Shown here piece by piece: positions 15,006 through 19,491 of a stretch of 19,491 nt of DNA. The DNA is from Actinomycetales bacterium (GTDB lineage Bacteria; Actinomycetota; Actinomycetes; Propionibacteriales; Nocardioidaceae). Below the pieces are notes generated by a model, which did not search any database, was not told where the DNA came from, and was given only the letters and a program-made list of their open reading frames with translations. Location of the stretch: assembly GCA_012513165.1 (NCBI GenBank), contig JAAZCT010000107.1:1-19491 (forward strand), given 5' to 3'. The translations under genes and the position numbers were made by a program. The number at the start of each line of letters is the position of its first letter. The first letter of the stretch is position 1.

Positions 15006-15893
15006 GTGCAACTCCAACAACTGGCCTATTTCGTCGAGGTCGCCCACCCGCTCCACTTCACGAGAGCCGCTGAAAACATGGGCGTTTCTCAGCCCACGCT
15101 GTCCAAGCAAATCCGCGTGCTCGAGAACTCGGTGGGCACGCGCCTGTTCAGTCGCCACAGCAGCGGAATCGCCCTCACGAGTGCCGGCGAGGCGCTGCTG
15201 CCCCACGCGCAACGCATGCTGATCAACGCCGATAGCGCGCTGAGGTCCGTCGGCGAAGTCGCCGAACTGAAGCGCGGACGGGTGCGCCTCGGCGCCACGC
15301 CGTCAACCCTCGACGGCTTGCTGCCACCCATCTTGATGGAGTTTCATCAACGCCATCCGGGAGTCGAGTTCGAAATCCACGAGTCCGGCTCGCGAGTACT
15401 GAGCGAAGAACTGCACATCGGCAACATCGACATTGCGCTGCTGATCGTGCCGGTCACCACGGATGATCCCAGCATCGAAACCACCGTGGTTTACCGCGAG
15501 AGGCTTCTACTCGCTAGCCCGGCAAGCAGCGACCTGCCCGAGGAAATCGATGTCACGTCGCTAGCAGACCTTCCGCTCGTGATGTTCCGCGAAGGCTACG
15601 ATCTGCGCGACGTGACTCTGCGGGCCTGCGCGACGGCCGGATTCGAGCCACGGTTCTCGGTCGAAGGCGGTGAGATGGGGTCGGTGCTGCGACTCGTGGA
15701 AGCAGGGCTCGGCCACGCGGTCGTGCCCGATATCGCGTTGCGCAACCGGCACTCGCTACGAACCTCACTGATCGTGAGTCCGCCACTCGAACGCCACATC
15801 GCCGTGGCTCACCGCGAGCCTGCCGCGCTGCCGTTGTCGGTTCAAGCGTTCCGAAGCATGCTGCTCGAACGGCTCGCGGCGCCTCAAGACTGA
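15006..15893 (+). CDS. LysR-family transcriptional regulator
   Basis: A 295-residue LTTR of standard length. The N-terminal winged helix (1-60: LQQLAYFVEVAHPLHFTRAAENMGVSQPTLSKQIRVLEN, then LFSRHSSGIALTSAGEALLPHA) is followed by a linker helix and a periplasmic-binding-like effector domain from about residue 90 (GRVRLGATPST). GTG 15006 begins directly at the conserved MQLQQL start and is preceded by TATGAT and 6 bases. It diverges from sdhC, with one T-N11-A dyad at each promoter, so it most likely regulates sdhCAB in response to a small metabolite, perhaps an organic acid; the ligand is not readable. It converges on the RNA ligase-like gene with 27 bases between stops and no clear terminator. 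Confidence 0.92.
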   Translation: MQLQQLAYFVEVAHPLHFTRAAENMGVSQPTLSKQIRVLENSVGTRLFSRHSSGIALTSAGEALLPHAQRMLINADSALRSVGEVAELKRGRVRLGATPSTLDGLLPPILMEFHQRHPGVEFEIHESGSRVLSEELHIGNIDIALLIVPVTTDDPSIETTVVYRERLLLASPASSDLPEEIDVTSLADLPLVMFREGYDLRDVTLRACATAGFEPRFSVEGGEMGSVLRLVEAGLGHAVVPDIALRNRHSLRTSLIVSPPLERHIAVAHREPAALPLSVQAFRSMLLERLAAPQD

Positions 15894-15920
15894 ATCAGGT
15901 TGAGCCAACTCCAACACCCG

Positions 15921-16439
15921 TCAGACAGGTTCGGCACCTAGCGCAAAAGAGCGCACTGGCTCCCAGCCGCGGTCGTCGTCGTGCACATAAAGCTTGAACT
16001 CAGTAACCTCGAACTCGCATTCAAAATCGGCGAGATCGGCCGCAGCGAGGTCCAACGCTTCGTGATTCAGTTCGTGCGCGACCGTCACATGCGGGTGAAA
16101 GTCGTGTTCGGATTCCGGCGCCATCGCGGCGGCTTGAACCCCGCGAGCCAGTTCCGCAGACTCGGGCACGCCCTGGCGCACCACGATATAAACCACGTCC
16201 GAGACCGGACGGAACGTGCCGGTGCCGGCCAAAGCGACCGTGAACGGCTGGTGTTTGGCCCCCAGCGCTGTCAATGCCGTCGCGATTCGTTCCAGATCGT
16301 TCTCGGCGATTTCTAGTGGCGGCGACAACGTGATGTGGCTGGGTATGTGCTCGGCTCCCGAGTCGCCAAACGAGCGGCGCTTTTCGCGCAACCACTCTCC
16401 CCAAGGTTCCGGGATGGCTATCGAGATTCCGATCAACAT
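15921..16439 (-). CDS. 2'-5' RNA ligase / 2H phosphoesterase family protein
   Basis: A 172-residue member of the 2H superfamily. Both catalytic motifs are present: HITL (His35) in IPSHITLSPPLEI and HVTV (His117) in FHPHVTVAHE, at the usual spacing. Members act on 2'-5' RNA bonds or on cyclic 2',3'-phosphates, sometimes of tRNA; the natural reaction of bacterial copies is mostly unknown. The ATG at 16439 shares one base with the trpS stop (TGATG), so it is translated by coupling with trpS. The N-terminus LIGISIAIPEPWGEWL is that of the family, so the start is good. Confidence 0.9.
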   Translation of the reverse strand: MLIGISIAIPEPWGEWLREKRRSFGDSGAEHIPSHITLSPPLEIAENDLERIATALTALGAKHQPFTVALAGTGTFRPVSDVVYIVVRQGVPESAELARGVQAAAMAPESEHDFHPHVTVAHELNHEALDLAAADLADFECEFEVTEFKLYVHDDDRGWEPVRSFALGAEPV

Positions 16440-17452
16440 CAGACGCGAGCCTTCACGAATCCGGACTTCTCGTACACGTCAGCCAGTGTGGCCGCAGCGA
16501 CTTCGCGCGCCCGCTCGGCACCCTTTGCCAAGATCGTGTCGAGTTCGGCGCGGTCGTCCAAGAGTTCACGGAATCGCGTCCCGAACGTCTCGACCATGTC
16601 ACCCACGATGTCTCCTAATTCGACCTTGAGATGACCATACTGGCGACCCTCGTACTCGCGCTCAAGTTCGGCAATAGTCTTGCCAGTCAGTGTCGAATAA
16701 ATCGTGAGCAAGTTCGAGATGCCGGGTTTGGTTTCCCGGTCGAATCGGATCTGCGTGTCCGAGTCCGTCATCGCCGAGCGCACCTTCTTGGCTGCCTGCT
16801 TCGCCGTATCGGACAAATCAATCACGCCCGCGTGCGAGGGGTTCGAGCCGCTCATCTTCGAGGTGGGGTCTTGCAGATCGTAAATCTTGGCGCTGTCTTT
16901 AACGATGTGCGCCTCGGGGACCGTGAACGTCTGGCCGCACCGGTGATTAAACCGCTGAGCCAGGTTGCGGGTGAGCTCCACGTGCTGGCGCTGGTCTTCG
17001 CCCACCGGGACTTTGTCGGCCTGATAAATCAGAATGTCAGCCGCCATCAACACCGGATAGGTGAACAAGCCGACGCTCGCCGAATCGGTGCCTTTCTTGG
17101 CGGACTTGTCTTTGAACTGCGTCATCCGGCTGGCTTCACCGAAACCGGTGATGCAGTTGAGCACCCAAGCCAGTTGCGCGTGCTCAGGTATATGACTCTG
17201 CACGAACAAGGCGCTGCGTTCAGGGTCAACGCCGGCAGCAATCATTTGAGCCGCAGCGATGTAGGTGCGTTCGCGCAACTGTTCCGGTTCGTAGTCGACC
17301 GTGATCGCGTGCAAGTCCGGGATGAAGTAGAACGCATCGAACTCGTCCTGCAACGTCACCCAGTTACGAAACGCGCCAATGTAGTTCCCTAAGTGATAGG
17401 AGTCCGCCGTTGGCTGGGCCCCAGAAAGGGCACGCGCTCGTCCATTTGCCAT
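16439..17452 (-). CDS. trpS: Tryptophanyl-tRNA synthetase
   Basis: Class Ic synthetase charging tRNA-Trp, 337 residues, usual bacterial length. Visible: [18 protein letters not shown] with the HIGH-type motif HLGN (from 20), [35 protein letters not shown] (substrate loop, GEDQ 151-154) and the KMSKS-type loop as KMSGS (199-203). The second Lys of that loop is thus Gly. The C-terminal anticodon-binding helices are complete. ATG 17452 follows CACAAT by 6 bases, a near-match leaderless promoter. It is divergent from the galactokinase-like gene (41-base gap) and coupled to the RNA ligase-like gene. Whether it is the only TrpRS of the cell cannot be seen here. Confidence 0.96.
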   Translation of the reverse strand: MANGRARALSGAQPTADSYHLGNYIGAFRNWVTLQDEFDAFYFIPDLHAITVDYEPEQLRERTYIAAAQMIAAGVDPERSALFVQSHIPEHAQLAWVLNCITGFGEASRMTQFKDKSAKKGTDSASVGLFTYPVLMAADILIYQADKVPVGEDQRQHVELTRNLAQRFNHRCGQTFTVPEAHIVKDSAKIYDLQDPTSKMSGSNPSHAGVIDLSDTAKQAAKKVRSAMTDSDTQIRFDRETKPGISNLLTIYSTLTGKTIAELEREYEGRQYGHLKVELGDIVGDMVETFGTRFRELLDDRAELDTILAKGAERAREVAAATLADVYEKSGFVKARV

Positions 17453-17458
17453 GGGTCG

Positions 17459-17464
17459 ATTGTG
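17459..17464 (-). promoter_or_regulatory. Possible -10 of trpS
   Basis: CACAAT on the minus strand, 6 bases before ATG 17452; one mismatch (C for T1) to TANNNT. Confidence 0.4.
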
Positions 17465-17481
17465 CCACCACGGTTTTCCCC

Positions 17482-17487
17482 TAAGGT
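17482..17487 (+). promoter_or_regulatory. -10 element of the galactokinase-like gene (leaderless start)
   Basis: TAAGGT, 6 bases, then GTG 17494. TTGTGC at 17460-17465, 16 bases upstream, could be the -35 and overlaps the divergent trpS -10, so the two promoters probably compete. Confidence 0.5.
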
Positions 17488-17493
17488 CAGGGT

Positions 17494-18579
17494 GTGAACG
17501 AGATCCGAAAATGGCTAGTGCCTGCGCGCGTGAATCTCATCGGAGATCACACTGATTATTCCGGCGGATTGGCGATGCCTATTGCCATCAACAAGGGCAT
17601 CACCGTCAAAGCGCGCCTGCGAGAAGGCGAACGCACCCACGTGTGGAGCATGGGGCAGACTGCTGACTTCGATCGCCTCGGACGCGAGCACGTCACTGGC
17701 TGGCTCGCGTATGTGGCTGGCGTCGCGTGGGCGCTCAACGAGCGCGGCATTCAGGCCCCCGCCCTGGACATCGTGATCGAATCGGACATCCCCGTCGGTG
17801 CAGGCCTGTCGAGTTCTGCCGCGTTGACCTGCGGGATCGCACTGGCGATGACCTCGTTCGCCGGCTATCCGGCCACACCCACCGAGATCGCGCTGCTCGG
17901 CGCGAAAGCCGAAAACGACTACGTGGGCGCGCCCACCGGCCTGCTCGACCAGTTCTCCGTGTGTTTCGCGCAAGCCGACCACGCGCTGCTGCTCGATTTC
18001 AGCCAGCCCGAACCGCAGGTCACGCCGGTCGAAGCGAAATGGGCCGAAGCCGGGCTCACCCTCGCTGTGATCGACACCGCCAGTCGTCACAATCACGCCA
18101 CCGGAGGCTACGGAACCCGACGCCAAGAAGTGGAATCGGCCGCAGCCTCGTTAGGGCTCGAGCAGTTGTCTTCAGTCGGACTAGACCAGATCGTGAGCCT
18201 CACCGATCCAGTCTTGAAGTCCCGCACCCAGCCCGTGTTCACCGAAAACGCTCGCGTGCGTGGCGCGGCCAAAGCACTGCGTGACCAACGTTGGGACCTG
18301 TTCGGAACGATGCTCACCGCCTCGCACAACTCGCTGTGTGAAGACTTTCAAGTCAGCTGCCCCGAACTGGATTTGGCGGTCGAATCAGCACTCGCGCGCG
18401 GTGCTCTCGGTGCCCGCATGACTGGCGGCGGCTTCGGCGGCTGCGCGATCGCCCTGATCGAGCCCGAACGTGTGGACGAGTTGCGATCCATGCTCGAGGC
18501 CCTGTTCGACGCACGCGATTGGCCGAAGCCGAACGTTTTTGTCACTCCGCCCACGAACGGCGCACACCAACTGCCCTGA
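17494..18579 (+). CDS. galK: Galactokinase-like GHMP kinase
   Basis: ATP-dependent sugar 1-kinase, 361 residues. The three GHMP/GalK motifs are present: [15 protein letters not shown] (11-25), [11 protein letters not shown] (101-111, ATP loop) and [11 protein letters not shown] (309-319). The catalytic Arg12 and Asp152 (LLDQF) are kept. Two points differ from textbook GalK: the N-terminus is some 20-25 residues shorter, and the sugar-contacting Glu of GEHTDY is Asp. Galactose is the likely substrate, but no galT, galE or galactosidase is next to it, so another sugar is possible. GTG 17494 fits the leaderless pattern. pheA follows after 31 bases with its own promoter motif inside the gap. Confidence 0.87.
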   Translation: MNEIRKWLVPARVNLIGDHTDYSGGLAMPIAINKGITVKARLREGERTHVWSMGQTADFDRLGREHVTGWLAYVAGVAWALNERGIQAPALDIVIESDIPVGAGLSSSAALTCGIALAMTSFAGYPATPTEIALLGAKAENDYVGAPTGLLDQFSVCFAQADHALLLDFSQPEPQVTPVEAKWAEAGLTLAVIDTASRHNHATGGYGTRRQEVESAAASLGLEQLSSVGLDQIVSLTDPVLKSRTQPVFTENARVRGAAKALRDQRWDLFGTMLTASHNSLCEDFQVSCPELDLAVESALARGALGARMTGGGFGGCAIALIEPERVDELRSMLEALFDARDWPKPNVFVTPPTNGAHQLP

Positions 18580-18598
18580 AACGGTGCAGCCAGCAACG

Positions 18599-18604
18599 TA
18601 GGCT
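18599..18604 (+). promoter_or_regulatory. -10 element of pheA (leaderless start)
   Basis: TAGGCT, 6 bases, then GTG 18611, in the 31-base gap after the galactokinase-like gene. Confidence 0.45.
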
Positions 18605-18610
18605 GTCTGA

Positions 18611-19459
18611 GTGAGCACCATTCGTATCGCATATCAAGGTGAACCCGGCGCCAACTCGCATCTGGTCATCAACGAGAACTATCCCGAGGCCGAAGCCGTC
18701 GCGTGCGCTTCCTTTGAGGACGTGTTCGGGGTCGTTGCCAGCGGCGAAGCCGAACTCGCGATGATCCCCATCGACAACTCCCTCGCGGGCCGCGTGGCAG
18801 ACATTCACCACTTCCTGCCCACCTCCGGGCTGCACATCATCGCAGAGCATTACCTGCGCATCCAGTTCATGCTGATGGGCGTCCCGGGCACCACACTCGA
18901 CACGATCGACACCGTGCACTCGCACGTCCACGCGCTCGGGCAGTGCCGCAAGATCATCAAGGAGCACGGCTGGCAGCCGATCATCTCGGGCGACACCGCC
19001 GGCGCTGCCCGTGAAATCGCCGAGGCCGCAGACGTGCGTCAAGCCGCCATCGCGCCCGAATTGGCTGCCGAGATCTACAACCTCGAAATTTTGGCACGCG
19101 ATATCGAAGACGAAGACCACAACACCACCAGGTTCGTGCTGCTCTCCCCCGACGAAATCATCGCCGAACCCAACAACGGTCCCGTGGTGACGAGTTTCAT
19201 TTTCCGGGTGCGCAACCTGCCCGCAGCCCTCTATAAGGCGCTCGGCGGCTTCGCCACCAACGGCATCAACATGACCAAACTGGAAAGCTACATGGTTGAC
19301 GGCAAGTTCACCGCCACCCAGTTCCTCGCAGAAGTGGACGGCCACCCCGACGACATCGGCCTGGCACGCGCACTTGAAGAACTGAGTTTCTTCACCGATG
19401 AACTGCGTATACTCGGCGTGTATCCCGCCGACCCGAAACGCGCCGAGATTTACTCATGA
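18611..19459 (+). CDS. pheA: Prephenate dehydratase
   Basis: Converts prephenate to phenylpyruvate in phenylalanine synthesis; 282 residues, monofunctional (no chorismate mutase domain). The catalytic domain runs from IRIAYQGEPGANSH (5-17) to NTTRF (171-175, catalytic Thr). The ACT regulatory domain follows (about 192-270) with NLPAALYKALGGFATNGINMTKLES, the Phe-binding region. The EPGANSH start and ACT wording are those of the branch I associate with alpha-proteobacteria and some actinobacteria. Start is GTG 18611, next to a TANNNT-6 arrangement. Its stop overlaps the next ATG (ATGA), so at least one more gene is coupled downstream. Confidence 0.95.
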   Translation: MSTIRIAYQGEPGANSHLVINENYPEAEAVACASFEDVFGVVASGEAELAMIPIDNSLAGRVADIHHFLPTSGLHIIAEHYLRIQFMLMGVPGTTLDTIDTVHSHVHALGQCRKIIKEHGWQPIISGDTAGAAREIAEAADVRQAAIAPELAAEIYNLEILARDIEDEDHNTTRFVLLSPDEIIAEPNNGPVVTSFIFRVRNLPAALYKALGGFATNGINMTKLESYMVDGKFTATQFLAEVDGHPDDIGLARALEELSFFTDELRILGVYPADPKRAEIYS

Positions 19460-19491
19460 ACCTCTTGAGTTGGCCGCTGTCGGTTCCGGTC
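19456..19491 (+). CDS. Start of a further gene, cut by window end
   Basis: ATG 19456 overlaps the pheA stop (ATGA) and the frame stays open for the 12 codons left (MNLLSWPLSVPV). The overlap is the same type as at four or five other gene pairs here, so a coupled gene is likely, but twelve residues give no family. The hydrophobic start could be a membrane segment. Confidence 0.5.
   Translation, partial: MNLLSWPLSVPV

Noticed and set aside
15894..15920. Possible terminator between LysR and RNA ligase-like genes
   Set aside because: Only a 4-base stem (GTTG/CAAC) can be formed; not enough support.
1..19491. CRISPR array, tRNA, rRNA, insertion sequence, prophage or toxin-antitoxin pair
   Set aside because: I saw no regularly spaced short repeats, cloverleaf sequence, transposase or phage-like gene; apart from the surface protein the window is metabolic and regulatory.

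Overview
The window looks like chromosome from a high-GC Gram-positive (actinobacterium). Codons are GC-rich, GTG starts are common, and sdh is of the single-membrane-subunit sdhCAB type. The cluster of PNP, pmmB-type mutase, adenosine deaminase, cytidine deaminase, M20D amidohydrolase, sdh and, further on, trpS recalls (from memory) the Mycobacterium tuberculosis Rv3305c-Rv3336c neighbourhood. I cannot fix genus or species. I saw no rRNA, tRNA, CRISPR array, phage or insertion sequence.

Layout. (1) 1-1505, minus: the N-terminal part of a secreted protein built from ~150-residue modules, behind a DtxR/IdeR-like iron box. (2) 1506-5244: a TetR regulator diverges from PNP and a phosphosugar mutase across a perfect palindrome; deoC and add converge on them from the minus strand. 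(3) 5244-7891, minus: MaoC-like dehydratase, add and deoC in a tight run, preceded by a PepSY-like lipoprotein and cytidine deaminase. (4) 7998-8474, plus: UspA-type stress protein. (5) 8502-11412, minus: marR, MFS exporter and M20D amidohydrolase, all coupled by 4-base overlaps. (6) 11519-14924, minus: sdhC-sdhA-sdhB ending in a strong hairpin, with a divergent LysR gene (15006-15893). (7) 15921-17452, minus: trpS coupled to a 2'-5' RNA ligase-like gene. (8) 17494-19491, plus: galactokinase-like kinase, prephenate dehydratase and the first codons of a coupled next gene. No stretch above 300 bases lacks a gene.

Function. Add and Cdd deaminate nucleosides; PNP phosphorolyses purine nucleosides; the phosphosugar mutase probably isomerises the pentose 1-phosphate; DeoC splits deoxyribose 5-phosphate to acetaldehyde and glyceraldehyde 3-phosphate. 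This is a nucleoside salvage/catabolism module beside succinate dehydrogenase.

The most striking signal is in the starts, not in one gene. At eight first-in-transcript genes a TANNNT -10 hexamer lies exactly 6 bases before an ATG or GTG, and two more have a near match. This is the geometry of leaderless mRNA, and it moves several start codons. Three neighbouring palindromes (TetR, MarR and two LysR-type sites) sit on these promoters. I see no defence system or clearly new enzyme system; the best leads are the leaderless promoter architecture, the iron-box repeat protein and the operator predictions.
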